18,657 bases of DNA. It comes from Firmicutes bacterium UBA1768 (GTDB taxonomy: Bacteria > Bacillota > Clostridia > Peptostreptococcales > Anaerovoracaceae). The position numbers and the translations under genes are program-made. The notes beneath the pieces are model-generated. The model saw only the letters and a list, made by a program, of their open reading frames with translations, was not told where the DNA came from and searched no databases. Location: assembly GCA_002315335.1 (NCBI GenBank), contig DCGW01000047.1:1-18657 (forward strand). The letters run 5' to 3'. Within the stretch, counting starts at the first letter, position 1. Every line of letters starts with the position of its first letter. Positions 1 through 7,378 of this stretch are shown here, one piece after another.

Positions 1-709
1 CTCTTGCAAATAAGTGTCTTAGATTGTGAGGAAATACTTTTGTTTCATTCAATCCGGCTTTTCGGCAAATTACTTTCATCGAGGCCCATATTTGTTTTCT
101 TGACATACTTCTGCCGCTTTTGGTGATAAAGATTTCCCCGGAAGTTATTTTGTTTTTTGCTGCATATTTCAACAGCCTTTTGCATAGTTTTCCAGGCAGC
201 ATTATTTCTCGGACCTTCCTTTTTAGATATATCTGTGTTTTTCTGTATCGCGCAGCTTCAACAGTAATGTGCTTTAATTCTGAAACTCGTATTCCGGTTG
301 ACGCAATGGTTTCCATTAGCAAGGCAAGTCTTTTGTTTCCGATTTGTTCTGCCGTTTCGATTAATTTTTCATACTCTGCCTTAGTAAGCTCTTTGCAATC
401 ATCTCGATAGAGCTTCCTCTGAATCTTAAGAAATTCTATTGAGACATCTAATCCCACATAACGACAGTATGTGTTTACCGCTGCAAGCATGGAATTAACA
501 GTTACGGGTTTATAACCCTTAGTAATAAGAAATTTTTTCCACGCGTTTAAGGTTTCTTTAGTTACACTCGAACCGGAAAGCCATTTCATTAATCTGATTA
601 CATCCCTTCTGTACTTCAAAATGGTACCTTCGCTTCTGTCTTCGTGTTTCAGCCAGACAGTGAAACTGTCAATTTTTTCATTTGAAATAGTTTCAATCGA
701 GTTTTTCAT
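1..709 (-). CDS. Tyrosine recombinase/integrase (C-terminus cut by window edge)
   Basis: Site-specific recombinase that would break and rejoin DNA through a catalytic tyrosine. The frame reads from an ATG at 709 to the window edge without a stop (236 residues seen; family members are usually about 280-300). An N-terminal SAM-like core-binding domain (about residues 5-95) is followed by the catalytic domain. The first catalytic Arg is R141 in STGIRVSEL, a Lys sits in the following beta region (K163/K165), and H228 and R231 lie in the box II motif HNLRH. The last His/Trp and the nucleophilic Tyr would lie off the left edge, so activity cannot be judged. The ATG follows GGGAGGG (716-722) by 6 nt, a strong ribosome binding site. 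It is divergent from the gene at 867. It may belong to an integrated element extending leftwards or be a stand-alone Xer-like enzyme; no attachment site is visible. Confidence 0.9.
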   Translation of the reverse strand, partial: MKNSIETISNEKIDSFTVWLKHEDRSEGTILKYRRDVIRLMKWLSGSSVTKETLNAWKKFLITKGYKPVTVNSMLAAVNTYCRYVGLDVSIEFLKIQRKLYRDDCKELTKAEYEKLIETAEQIGNKRLALLMETIASTGIRVSELKHITVEAARYRKTQIYLKRKVREIMLPGKLCKRLLKYAAKNKITSGEIFITKSGRSMSRKQIWASMKVICRKAGLNETKVFPHNLRHLFAR

Positions 710-747
710 AGCGAACCCTCCCATTTTAGAATATTGATAATTTTTGA

Positions 748-776
748 ACTATGTAAACGAAATAACAAGCTTACAA
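748..776 (-). promoter_or_regulatory. Candidate sigma-A promoter of the recombinase gene
   Basis: Read on the minus strand, TTGTAA (771-776) is followed after 17 nt by CATAGT (748-753), about 40 nt upstream of the recombinase start codon. The -10 is imperfect. A 13-nt palindrome, TTTGTT-C-AACAAA, lies at 813-825 in the same divergent region and could be an operator serving both genes; that is inference. Confidence 0.35.
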
Positions 777-832
777 GTAAATGTATCATAATATGACCTA
801 CAATTTTTTTGATTTGTTCAACAAAAGTTCAC

Positions 833-860
833 TTGATAAATATTATTATTGTGGTATATT
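833..860 (+). promoter_or_regulatory. Candidate promoter giving a leaderless transcript
   Basis: TTGATA (833-838), a 16-nt spacer and TATATT (855-860) form a fair sigma-A promoter. The expected transcription start falls at about 866-868, on or next to the ATG at 867. No Shine-Dalgarno sequence lies between, so the message would begin at or very near its start codon. An alternative -10, TATTAT at 841-846, would give a leader of roughly 14 nt, also without a ribosome binding site. Confidence 0.4.
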
Positions 861-866
861 CATAAC

Positions 867-1670
867 ATGGAACTGGAAAAATATGTAAATTCGCAGAAGT
901 CTGAACTGCGGAAGGCTATTAAATGGATTAATAAAAATCAGACAAATCTCCCTGATGCCAGGGTTAAAATAAGAAAGAAGCGCAAAACATATTCGCTTGC
1001 AGCAATTACGGGAGGAAGGAAAGAAAACGTAAATAGAAAGGAGCAATTTATTTCGCTTTCTCGCTCGGATGCTGAATTGTTTGCGACAAAACATTATTTG
1101 GATAAGGTGATAAGCCCAATAAAAAAAGAACTTGCAGTGCTGGAAGCATTTAGTAATGACTATAAACCAAATGAAAAATTCGAAGTAATTTCCTCGCTGC
1201 CTCCAGAAATTCGCAACTTAGTTCGCTATCCATTGCTCTCAACACAGTCGAAAGCAGAAAAATGGGCTTCAGCAAGATATAGGACTAACCCGACACCTTT
1301 TGATGAACGCACTGTATATAAAACGGTCAAAGGGGATCGAGTTCGTTCTCGAGCAGAACTCATTATTGCCAACAATCTGTATTCATTGAATATTCCGTAT
1401 AGATATGAAATGGCATATTCATGCGGTAATAGTGTACTTTATCCGGATTTTACTGTGATGAATCCGCTCACTGGAGAGATTTTCTATGTGGAGTACTTTG
1501 GATTAATGGAAGATGACAGCTATAGAAGTAATACACTCTGGAAAATCAGGGAATATTACAAAACTCCAGACGCAGGACGCTTCATCTTTATTTTTGAGAG
1601 TGAAAGCATTTCCATGGATACGGACGCAATGATGAATGTAATTCTATTAAGGATGGGACTAACGGAGTAG
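867..1670 (+). CDS. Probable PD-(D/E)XK-fold protein of unknown role
   Basis: A 267-residue soluble protein that I cannot assign to a named family with certainty. The basic N-terminal half (KIRKKRK near residue 35) looks helical. The C-terminal half has the pattern of restriction-endonuclease-like folds: RSRAELIIANNL (about 160-171) as the helix carrying the first acidic residue, PDFT (193-196) with D194 on a beta strand, and FYVEYFG (206-212) with E209. The usual E-x-K lysine is not in its normal place because E209 is followed by Y-F, so catalysis is uncertain. The ATG at 867 fits homolog-like starts; an upstream TTG at 849 is possible but would lie before the predicted transcription start. 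No ribosome binding site precedes either. It is divergent from the recombinase and ends about 30 bp before a strong hairpin. It could be an accessory gene of a mobile island or a defence-like nuclease. Confidence 0.6.
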   Translation: MELEKYVNSQKSELRKAIKWINKNQTNLPDARVKIRKKRKTYSLAAITGGRKENVNRKEQFISLSRSDAELFATKHYLDKVISPIKKELAVLEAFSNDYKPNEKFEVISSLPPEIRNLVRYPLLSTQSKAEKWASARYRTNPTPFDERTVYKTVKGDRVRSRAELIIANNLYSLNIPYRYEMAYSCGNSVLYPDFTVMNPLTGEIFYVEYFGLMEDDSYRSNTLWKIREYYKTPDAGRFIFIFESESISMDTDAMMNVILLRMGLTE

Positions 1671-1702
1671 GGATAGATGCCATACAATGTTGACCTGTGA
1701 AA

Positions 1703-1748
1703 AGGCTCATATTTTTGTGACTTTTGGACAAAATATGAGCCTATTTTT
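1703..1748 (+). terminator. Intrinsic terminator after the PD-(D/E)XK-like gene
   Basis: A 13-bp stem, AGGCTCATATTTT (1703-1715) with AAAATATGAGCCT (1730-1742), is followed by ATTTTTG. It is hairpin 1 of element copy A and ends the transcript of the gene at 867-1670. Confidence 0.65.
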
Positions 1749-1876
1749 GTTTTTGTGGAGCGGTTGAGGCAAAATCGGTCTGTTTTGGAGCGGTTTTCTC
1801 GGGATTTAGGGGGTATAATTGGAAGAAAATGGAAGTAATACCATTTTCTGCATGTGAAATGTACGCAAAGGCGCTG

Positions 1877-1923
1877 AAAAGGCTCATATTTTTCCTGATT
1901 TCAAGAAAAATATGAGCCTTTTT
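1877..1923. terminator. Bidirectional intrinsic terminator (hairpin 2 of copy A)
   Basis: An uninterrupted 18-bp stem (1877-1894 with 1905-1922) and a 10-nt loop are bordered by AAAA on the left and TTTTT on the right, the form expected of a terminator on either strand. It separates the left island from the GntR/ABC operon. Confidence 0.6.
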
Positions 1924-2008
1924 GGGGTTGCGCACTGCAGCGAGGGGTTGTGCGGAGCCACCTCGCTTTCCTTATACCAAAAATATGGGCGCTAATAGGA
2001 AAAAAGCC

Positions 2009-2036
2009 TTGACAACAGTGTACTATGCGTTATAAT
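2009..2036 (+). promoter_or_regulatory. Consensus sigma-A promoter of the GntR/ABC operon
   Basis: TTGACA (2009-2014), a 16-nt spacer and TATAAT (2031-2036) match both hexamers perfectly. Transcription should start near 2043, inside the right arm of the operator. A promoter this strong needs repression, which fits the adjacent repressor gene. Confidence 0.85.
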
Positions 2037-2061
2037 ACAGTCATACAGCGTAGTACACTGT
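2015..2061. promoter_or_regulatory. Inverted-repeat operator, probably for the GntR regulator
   Basis: ACAGTGTACTATGC (2015-2028) and GCGTAGTACACTGT (2048-2061) are inverted repeats with 13 of 14 positions matching, on either side of the -10 hexamer. Each arm contains the GTAC core common in GntR-family operators. A dimer bound here would block the promoter, so the operon is probably autorepressed and released by a ligand. Assigning the site to the downstream regulator is inference from position. Confidence 0.7.
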
Positions 2062-2086
2062 CATTTTTTCAGAAGGGAGGGGTCTT

Positions 2087-2536
2087 ATGTTTCAGATAGA
2101 TGTTAAAAGCAGAAAACCTATCTACGAACAGATTGTGGATTATTTTAAGGAGCTAATCATTTCCGGGGCCATGAAGAAGGATGAAAAAGCACCTTCTGTC
2201 AGGGAATTGGCCAAGGAATTGACCATAAACCCAAATACAATACAAAAGGCCTATAGAGAGCTTGAAAACAGGGGGTTTTTCTACTCTATTACAGGAGTGG
2301 GAAGCTTTGTCTCCGGTCTGCACGAGGAAGAAATCAGGCCGTCAAAGCTAAACGAAATGAGGACTGCATTTATGTCGGCTCTAAAGGAGCTATTATATTA
2401 CGGCTGTCCCCACGACGAAATTTTCTCTATGCTTGAAGATTGCGGGTTGAAGTTGACGGCTGATCAGAGGAAGTCCGACCAAAGAATGAGCCAGAACAAG
2501 GGAACAGAACCTCAAGAGGGGAGGGGTGAAAGATGA
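2087..2536 (+). CDS. GntR-family repressor, YtrA type
   Basis: Transcriptional regulator of its own ABC transporter operon. An N-terminal winged helix-turn-helix (about residues 10-75) contains IYEQIVDYFKELIISG, then APSVRELAKELTINPNTIQ as the recognition region, then the wing with GVGSFVSG. The normal LPSVREL motif reads APSVREL here. The C-terminal part is a short helical dimerisation tail, as in the YtrA subfamily, and not a large ligand-binding domain. At 149 residues it is longer than the usual 120-130; the extra polar tail (from about residue 125) partly results from the next gene's ribosome binding site being encoded within it (EGRGER). Start at 2087 after AGAAGGGAGGGG. It overlaps the ATPase gene by the ATGA at 2533-2536, implying translational coupling. 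Confidence 0.88.
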   Translation: MFQIDVKSRKPIYEQIVDYFKELIISGAMKKDEKAPSVRELAKELTINPNTIQKAYRELENRGFFYSITGVGSFVSGLHEEEIRPSKLNEMRTAFMSALKELLYYGCPHDEIFSMLEDCGLKLTADQRKSDQRMSQNKGTEPQEGRGER

Positions 2537-3423
2537 TAGAAATAAAAAACGTTAACAAATATTTTGATGGCTTCAAGGTTTTGGACAACATGAATATGAA
2601 AGTTGAAAAAGGCTCGATTTATGGTCTGGTAGGAGTAAACGGTTCAGGAAAGACCACCTTATTAAAGCATTTAACAGGAGTTTTCAAGCCGGATTCAGGG
2701 GAAATTACTATCGAAGGCGAGCCGGTATTTGATAATCCGAAGGTTAAGTCTGAGGTGGCTTACATCATCGATGACCTCCTGTGCCTCGGCCTGAGAAACC
2801 TTGAAGAGTGGGGTAAGTACTATTCATCAATATATCCGCAGTGGAACGGAGAAAGATTTTCGGAGCTGATTAAAGAATTAGGCCTCAACCCAAAGAACAA
2901 TTTGTCAAAATTTTCAAAGGGCATGAAAAAGCAGGCTGCCTTTGCTCTTGCAATGTCAACCTGTCCGAAGCTTTTGGTGCTGGATGAACCTCTCGATGGC
3001 CTTGACCCACTTGTCCGAAGAAAAGTCACAAAACACATAGTTGACGATGTTGCGGAAAGGGAAATGACCGTTGTGATTTCCTCGCATAACCTCAGAGAAA
3101 TAGAAAGCCTTTGCGACACAGTGGGTATTATCAGCGAAGGCAATATGCAGATAGAAAAAGAAATGGACGAGCTGAAATCGGATGTCTGCAAAATCCAGGC
3201 CGTTTTCAAAACAGAACCAGACCTTTCAGGTCTTAATGTATTGGTTAGAGAAAAGAGAGGAAGCGTTGACCTTATGATTATCAGGGGCGATATTGAGGCT
3301 ACCGAGGATTACCTCAGGCAGTTTGACCCTTTGGTCCTCGATATTCTGCCGCTTTCGCTCGAAGAAGTATTCATTTATGAGGCAGGGGGTGAAAATGATG
3401 AATTCAGCAAATTACTCTTCTAA
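2533..3423 (+). CDS. ABC transporter ATP-binding protein
   Basis: The ATPase subunit that would power the permease encoded next. Walker A is GVNGSGKTT (residues 34-42). The signature reads SKGMKKQ in place of LSGGQ, a variant common in YtrB/CcmA-like ATPases. Walker B and the D-loop follow as LLVLDEPLDGLDP, and the H-loop His is in VISSHN. A C-terminal extension of about 80 residues follows the nucleotide-binding domain, so the 296-residue length is typical of this subgroup. The start codon overlaps the regulator's stop and is preceded by GAGGGGAGGGGTG. Its last 29 bp overlap the permease gene. The substrate is unknown; related operons are linked to envelope stress or cell-wall antibiotics, but nothing in the sequence fixes this. 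Confidence 0.92.
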   Translation: MIEIKNVNKYFDGFKVLDNMNMKVEKGSIYGLVGVNGSGKTTLLKHLTGVFKPDSGEITIEGEPVFDNPKVKSEVAYIIDDLLCLGLRNLEEWGKYYSSIYPQWNGERFSELIKELGLNPKNNLSKFSKGMKKQAAFALAMSTCPKLLVLDEPLDGLDPLVRRKVTKHIVDDVAEREMTVVISSHNLREIESLCDTVGIISEGNMQIEKEMDELKSDVCKIQAVFKTEPDLSGLNVLVREKRGSVDLMIIRGDIEATEDYLRQFDPLVLDILPLSLEEVFIYEAGGENDEFSKLLF

Positions 3424-5566
3424 GATTTCGGCAGCGCTTATGCGTGACAATCTGAAACGCTACTGGCTGTTAGGAGTGGGCGGCCTTGTGGCTTATCTGA
3501 TTACCGAAATCTTTCCTTTAATAACAAATAAGATCGACTCATGGTACTTCAGCGAATTGTTTGAGGAAAGTTATTTTACGATTATCTCTATTGGGACGGT
3601 TGTTCCTATACTGACTGCCTTCATATTATGGCACTTCCTCTTCAGCCAAAGCGGGACGGCGTTCGTACACTCGCTGCCATATTCAAGGAAGCAGATTTTC
3701 CACACCAACAACCTTTGCGCCATTCTGCTGATAGAAGCACCCATATTGATTACAGGAGCTCTTCTTCTTGTAATAAGGGCGGCCTTCGGACCTATCTATG
3801 GTGGAGATACATCTGAAATAATGGCATTTGCGCAGGCAGATGTGATGCCATATGTAGAAATATTCAAGTGGATAGTATTCGTATCAGCTTTGAATTTTGT
3901 GATCTATGTAATATCACTTACCGCTGGCCTCCTTACAGGAATGCCGCTGATACAACCGATTATTTCCTGCGGTTTTCTCGCCATAGGGCCGGTCGGAGTA
4001 ATGATTATCGAGTACATGAACGAATGTATGCTCTATGGCTACGATGGTCATATGAAGGACTTGCTTATTCAAATGCTTTCTCCGGTTACGACAATGGATA
4101 TAGGGTCGAAGAACGGAATGAAATTCATGCTCATATGGCTGGCTGCTGGAATTGTTCTCTACTTCGTGGCTGCGTTTCTTTACAAAATCAGAAAGCTTGA
4201 AAGGTGTGGCGAGGTTCTCGTATTCAAGCCAACAAGGCCGATAGCGAAGTATATGCTTTCGCTGATGGCGGCAATTCTTGGAGGACTTGCGTTCTACTAT
4301 ATAATAGGAAACAATGAGGGAATACTATTTGTTTTAGGGGCACTCATAGGCGGTCTTATCGCCTACATCGGCTTGGATATGATTATTGCCAAGTCTGTTA
4401 AGATTAAGGGCTTTGTCAAAGGTTTTGGGATTATGCTGGCGATTATGATTGTTTTCTTTGGGGCGTATTATCTCGATATTTTCGGATATGCAAAATATCT
4501 GCCTGAGCCTGAAGAGGTTGAAGGTGTAAGCATTACGGGACCGGGATTGGCGGATTACTATGCCGGAGATGATTTTGCTTACTCAGAAGACGGAGTTTTT
4601 AATTCAGAAGAAGAAACGACTGTTTTCTTAAAAGGAGAAGAAGTAATAAAGGAAGCAATTCTCTTCCATGGTGACATGGCTGCGACCAAGGGTGTTGACT
4701 TTGGGAAGCATACTGACGGAAACTGGATGTATCTGTTGGCTGACGGCAGAGTAGTAAATGATGAGGAATACACCTCGGATTATTCGGAAGCAGTCGGCGA
4801 TTGGGCTGACTTCTACGGAACATATACAGTATCGGTTGAGTACAAGCTGAAGAACGGCAAGCATGTGTATAGAATGTACAATCTTCCGACAAACTTTGTG
4901 GACTCAAATAGCCATATGGGTAAGATCCTGAATTCCGACGAATATAAGAAGACAAACTTCGACATAGTCAACTGGAATCTCGAAAAAATGGACTTTGATT
5001 CGTTAAGCTTCTATCTTGACTATAGTTTTTATTCGGGAAATGACGGAGATTCGACAACCATTGTAGATAAAGCTAAGATTAAGGAGCTCGCAAAGGCGAT
5101 AAAGTCTGATATTGAAGGCTTGAATCTGAAGGAAATGGTTGAAAGAGGCCAAAACTCGGGTCTTAATGATATGACTCTTTCATTCATGATAAATAAGTCG
5201 ACAAAAAATAATTCGCCTGCCAAAGCCGTTTCATACGAAAACACATACGAATATGTCTGCAATGTAAATGCTTCATACAAGAATACTATCGCGCTGCTTA
5301 AGGAGTGGGGGCTGGTACATATCTATACGGCTGACGATGTTCGCCTCGCTGAGGTAAGCAAGGTGGAAGCCGTTGAGGGCGGATTTGTATCGTCTAAATT
5401 CGAGGTGACCGACCCGAAGCTGATACAGACAATTATCGATACGGGCATAGACTCTTGTTGGGGTTCAAATTCAATCTATGTGGTCAACCTTTACTTCAAG
5501 GATGTGCGAAACGACAATAGGATGACTCTATATTATAATGAAGAAACAGGAAATCCGTTTGAGTGA
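3395..5566 (+). CDS. ABC transporter permease with large C-terminal soluble domain
   Basis: Membrane partner of the preceding ATPase, 723 residues. About nine hydrophobic segments fill the first 375 residues, for example at about 22-43, 62-84, 106-128, 158-205, 250-270 and 290-370. After the last segment (ending DIFGYAKYLPEPEE) comes a hydrophilic domain of about 345 residues rich in acidic and aromatic residues. The overall form resembles the DUF6449-type permeases of Firmicutes, an assignment made from memory. Start chosen at 3395 (ATGATG) because GGGGGTGAAA lies just upstream; the frame is open further upstream but has no other ribosome binding site. It overlaps the ATPase gene by 29 bp. 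If the last hydrophobic segment is a transmembrane anchor, the domain would face outside and could sense or bind a ligand. Confidence 0.82.
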   Translation: MMNSANYSSKISAALMRDNLKRYWLLGVGGLVAYLITEIFPLITNKIDSWYFSELFEESYFTIISIGTVVPILTAFILWHFLFSQSGTAFVHSLPYSRKQIFHTNNLCAILLIEAPILITGALLLVIRAAFGPIYGGDTSEIMAFAQADVMPYVEIFKWIVFVSALNFVIYVISLTAGLLTGMPLIQPIISCGFLAIGPVGVMIIEYMNECMLYGYDGHMKDLLIQMLSPVTTMDIGSKNGMKFMLIWLAAGIVLYFVAAFLYKIRKLERCGEVLVFKPTRPIAKYMLSLMAAILGGLAFYYIIGNNEGILFVLGALIGGLIAYIGLDMIIAKSVKIKGFVKGFGIMLAIMIVFFGAYYLDIFGYAKYLPEPEEVEGVSITGPGLADYYAGDDFAYSEDGVFNSEEETTVFLKGEEVIKEAILFHGDMAATKGVDFGKHTDGNWMYLLADGRVVNDEEYTSDYSEAVGDWADFYGTYTVSVEYKLKNGKHVYRMYNLPTNFVDSNSHMGKILNSDEYKKTNFDIVNWNLEKMDFDSLSFYLDYSFYSGNDGDSTTIVDKAKIKELAKAIKSDIEGLNLKEMVERGQNSGLNDMTLSFMINKSTKNNSPAKAVSYENTYEYVCNVNASYKNTIALLKEWGLVHIYTADDVRLAEVSKVEAVEGGFVSSKFEVTDPKLIQTIIDTGIDSCWGSNSIYVVNLYFKDVRNDNRMTLYYNEETGNPFE

Positions 5567-6062
5567 GTGATTGATGAAAAAACAGCGTGTCAGGGCATAT
5601 AAATTGTATCGGACAAGCCGTGACGAGCTTATGCTAATAATTATTTAGGTAAAAATGATTTATCAGACTTTGCTTTTGGCAGAATTTTACAAAAAATTGA
5701 TTTGCTAAAAGAAAAATTTTTATTAGTGAAAAAAAGGGGTTTTATAGAATAATATTCGACCGATTTTTTGGTAGGATAAAATACTTTCGGCGCATATCAA
5801 TGAAATAAGAAATTGTTTCTGAAATTGCGCCGTTTTTTATTGGAAAAATGGCAGAAATTTAAGAAAAAATACAAAAAACTTGAAAAAATTTCTTTTATTT
5901 TAATTAATTGTGTGTTATTATATTCAAGTCGTCGTAATCGGCGGTTTTATTGCGCTTTGATGTCGGTGACATATTTTCTGGCGAAGCCTAAACACCTCAT
6001 TATTATTGGGGTGACCGGTGCTTCAGATGCATTTTATGCAGCATTGCAAAGGAGAGATTTTA
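5567..6062. other. AT-rich intergenic leader region before the oxidoreductase operon
   Basis: No convincing gene. A short frame at 5574-5648 lacks a ribosome binding site. A terminator-like hairpin lies at 5788-5838. Weak promoter-like pairs occur on both sides of it, for example TTCGAC with TAAAAT upstream, but none stands out. The 130 nt before 6063 contain CACC(13 nt)GGTG at about 5993-6013, which might be a small leader hairpin. Confidence 0.4.
5788..5838 (+). terminator. Terminator-like hairpin with long loop
   Basis: CGGCGCA (5788-5794) pairs with TGCGCCG (5826-5832), followed directly by TTTTTT. The 31-nt loop contains a small inner hairpin, AGAAA/TTTCT. It may end the ABC operon 220 bp downstream of the permease stop or act as a leader attenuator. 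Confidence 0.5.
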
Positions 6063-6281
6063 ATGGCAAGAGGAATTATTAAACTAAGACAGGATATTTG
6101 TAAAGCATGTGAGCTTTGCGTCAGCGTCTGCCCTAAGGATGTATTGGCACTTGATCCCGTCGAATTTAACGTCAAGAGTTATCATCCGATAACTGTGGCA
6201 AATCCTGAAGCTTGCATAGCCTGTGCAAGCTGCGCGGTCATTTGCCCTGATGGTGTTATCAACGTTTACAAGGAAGATTAA
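6063..6281 (+). CDS. 2-oxoacid:ferredoxin oxidoreductase, delta subunit (2[4Fe-4S] ferredoxin)
   Basis: Small electron-transfer subunit of 72 residues. Two cysteine motifs, CKACELCVSVCP (near residue 14) and CIACASCAVICP (near 49), ligate two [4Fe-4S] clusters that pass electrons from the thiamine centre to free ferredoxin. The start at 6063 follows AAAGGAGAG (6048-6056) at good spacing; the frame is open upstream but has no ribosome binding site there. It is the first gene of four, with 11 bp to the alpha subunit. The delta-first order is common in clostridial Vor/Kor-type operons. Confidence 0.9.
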   Translation: MARGIIKLRQDICKACELCVSVCPKDVLALDPVEFNVKSYHPITVANPEACIACASCAVICPDGVINVYKED

Positions 6282-6292
6282 GAGGTGAAATA

Positions 6293-7378
6293 ATGGCAGA
6301 AAAGAAATTAATGAAAGGTAATGAAGCGTTTGCTGTAGCTGCTATAGCTGCAGGCTGCAGATATTACTTTGGATATCCAATCACACCGCAGAACGAAGTT
6401 CCGGAATACATGGCAAGAGAGCTCAGAGCTGCAGGCGGTCACTTTATACAGGCAGAAAGTGAGCTCGCTTCAATCAGCTTTATCTACGGAGCTGCTGCTG
6501 CTGGTGCAAGATGTATGACTTCATCATCTTCAATCGGTATTGCCCTCATGCAGGAAGGTATTGGCAGCTGTATCATTTGCGAGCTCCCATGCGTAATTAT
6601 AAATGTAATGAGAGGTGGCCCTGGTATCGGTTCAATTCAGCCGGCACAGGCAGACTACACTATGGTTACTAAAGGCGGAATGAATGGCGACGCGCACAAC
6701 ATCGTATACGCTCCATCTACAATTCAGGAAGCGGTAGATATGATTTACAAGGCATTTGATGTTGCCGATGACTATAGAAATCCCGTTATCATCTGTGTTG
6801 ACGGAATGATCGGTCAGATGATGGAGCCTGTAGTTGTTCCGGAATTCAAGCCGGTTTTAGAAGAAAAAGACATTGAAAAGGTAAAGCCATGGGCTCTTTG
6901 CGGACACAAGAACAAGAGAGACAGAAACAAGATCAATTCAGTATGGCTTGACCACACAGAGTTAGAAGTAGCTATCAACGAAAGAATCTGGCCTAAGTAC
7001 GAAAGAGCTATGAAGGAGCTCCCTGAATGGGAATCAAAAAATCTTGAAGGTGCTGAAGCTGTTTTCGTTGCTTACGGAAGCACAGCAAGAATTGCAGTAG
7101 AAGCTATGGAACTCTTAGAAGAAGAAGGAATTAAAATCGGACTTATCAGACCGAAGACACTGTGGCCTTTCCCGGATGCTGCTTTCGACGAAATCGACAA
7201 GGAAACTACTAAGGTCGTTATTTCTGTTGAGCTTTCAATGGGACAGATGCTCCAGGATATTAAGCTTGCACTTGAAGGAAGATACCCGACAGCTCTTATC
7301 AACAGAGTTGGCGGTATGCTCCTCACTCCTAACGAAATCGTAGAGAGAACAAAGGCTGTTTTGGGAGGTATGAAGTAA
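6293..7378 (+). CDS. vorB: 2-oxoacid:ferredoxin oxidoreductase, alpha subunit (VorB type)
   Basis: Alpha subunit of a cytosolic enzyme that oxidatively decarboxylates a 2-oxoacid with CoA to an acyl-CoA, reducing ferredoxin. The 361-residue length and the conserved GYPITPQNEVPEY near residue 25, followed by QAESELASISFIYGAAAAGAR, fit the pyrimidine-binding domain of the family. The C-terminal region (about 255-360) is the transketolase-C-like domain, with AVFVAYGSTARIA. Best match from memory is VorB (branched-chain, 3-methyl-2-oxobutanoate), but the 2-oxoglutarate enzyme (KorA) is close and sequence alone does not settle the substrate. In fermenters such enzymes serve branched-chain amino acid breakdown or, in reverse, synthesis. 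The stop overlaps the beta start as TAATG. Confidence 0.85.
   Translation: MAEKKLMKGNEAFAVAAIAAGCRYYFGYPITPQNEVPEYMARELRAAGGHFIQAESELASISFIYGAAAAGARCMTSSSSIGIALMQEGIGSCIICELPCVIINVMRGGPGIGSIQPAQADYTMVTKGGMNGDAHNIVYAPSTIQEAVDMIYKAFDVADDYRNPVIICVDGMIGQMMEPVVVPEFKPVLEEKDIEKVKPWALCGHKNKRDRNKINSVWLDHTELEVAINERIWPKYERAMKELPEWESKNLEGAEAVFVAYGSTARIAVEAMELLEEEGIKIGLIRPKTLWPFPDAAFDEIDKETTKVVISVELSMGQMLQDIKLALEGRYPTALINRVGGMLLTPNEIVERTKAVLGGMK

Larger units (their letters stand above)
1698..1923. repeat. Twin-hairpin non-coding element, copy A
   Basis: Two hairpins with the same stem lie 177 bp apart. Both begin within the identical 19-mer TGAAAAGGCTCATATTTTT (1698-1716 and 1875-1893). Hairpin 1 pairs 1703-1715 with 1730-1742; hairpin 2 pairs 1877-1894 with 1905-1922. 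Between them is AATTGGAAGAAAATGGAAG (1817-1835), which matches a sequence in copy B at 17 of 19 positions at nearly the same offset (113 versus 111 bases from hairpin 1). A small internal hairpin, AGAAAATGG/CCATTTTCT, covers 1824-1849. No convincing gene lies between the hairpins. Both arms are flanked by A and T runs, so each hairpin could terminate transcription from either side. Confidence 0.7.

Noticed and set aside
1698..1923. Twin hairpins as a retron or a group II intron remnant
   Set aside because: No reverse transcriptase gene or recognisable intron domain V or msr/msd layout is seen nearby.
3293..3394. Earlier start for the ABC permease
   Set aside because: The extension would overlap the ATPase gene by over 100 bp and has no ribosome binding site; ATG 3395 has GGGGGTGAAA directly upstream.
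5813..6082. 89-codon frame upstream of and overlapping the ferredoxin subunit
   Set aside because: Non-ATG start without ribosome binding site, composition of translated AT-rich non-coding DNA, and overlap with the well-supported ferredoxin gene.
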